A stretch of DNA of 64,000 nt. Origin: Cristatella mucedo (Eukaryota > Bryozoa > Phylactolaemata > Cristatellidae). Both the position numbers and the translations under genes were made by a program. Of the stretch, positions 63,880 through 64,000 are shown in pieces (position 1 is the stretch's first letter; every line of letters starts with the position of its first letter). The stretch spans positions 574,501 to 638,500 of the forward strand of contig WPIO01000010.1 of the NCBI GenBank assembly GCA_009760855.2. Reading direction: 5' to 3'. The notes beneath the pieces were generated by a model, which did not search any database, was not told the DNA's origin, and saw only the letters and a list, made by a program, of their open reading frames with translations.

Positions 63880-64000
63880 AAATGCTTGTCTAAGCATCAT
63901 ACTTGTGTGCTTATGCATGCTTATCAAAGCATGAAATGTCGCATATCCTGAACCCTTTCTTGTTGCTTCTCTTGCAGCCAGTTTTAAAGCGCCTGGGTGG
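63880..64000 (+). mobile_element. LINE-A-related 3' UTR, cut by window end
   Basis: 'tatcaaagcatgaaatgtcg', then 'cttctcttgcagccagtttt' and 'aaagcgcctggg', resemble the LINE-A 3' UTR just before its hairpin (compare 14350-14410). The element probably continues beyond the window and may begin near 63560. Confidence 0.5.

Overview
The window is metazoan nuclear DNA. It has split genes with GT-AG introns, several ages of 5'-truncated LINE retrotransposons, tRNA-derived SINEs and a hAT DNA transposon. The low density of genes, the repeat mix and the invertebrate-like Sec16 and coilin suggest an invertebrate, but I cannot name the phylum. Both recognisable host genes lie on the minus strand.

Gene 1 (about 34.9 kb down to 16.2 kb) is SEC16, the scaffold of ER exit sites. 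I could join fifteen exons with matching splice phases into about 2,320 codons. A 3.7-kb exon encodes an alanine-rich, repetitive N-terminal half. Nine short exons between 30.5 and 26.7 kb encode the central conserved/ACE1 region, and the last exons (26.3 to 16.2 kb) encode a linker and the conserved C-terminal domain. The first exon(s) with the start codon were not found. Intron 9 begins with 30 uninterrupted CAG units (sense strand) next to a displaced copy of part of the big exon.

The 3' half of SEC16 has been copied. Block A (about 1.0-8.4 kb) is a diverged direct copy of block B (about 17.2-26.9 kb), and its exon copies carry two premature stops, a frameshift, two dead splice donors and a LINE insertion. 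Between the blocks is an inverted repeat (arms about 8.45-12.58 and 15.10-16.49 kb) whose right arm carries the last SEC16 exon. The left arm is split by a 2,715-bp hAT element with perfect 14-bp inverted ends and an 8-bp target duplication; the right arm preserves the empty site.

The region 35-51 kb is mostly repeats and unassigned sequence. It includes an AT-rich island (about 38.9-41.5 kb) holding a decayed protein-primed DNA polymerase B of Maverick/Polinton or adintovirus type, with an unidentified ORF next to it. Two tRNA-derived SINE families occur. SINE-1 ends in the same 3' stem-loop and ATT-rich tail as the abundant LINE-A, which points to a LINE/SINE partnership.

Gene 2 (62.5 kb down to 51.4 kb) is coilin, the Cajal-body marker, as three exons: the N-terminal ubiquitin-like domain, a large basic/alanine-rich exon, and part of the Tudor-like domain. 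The coilin introns are full of LINE-A, LINE-B and SINE insertions. The last coilin exon(s) were not found. The two genes do not obviously act together, since one serves secretion and the other nuclear RNP assembly.
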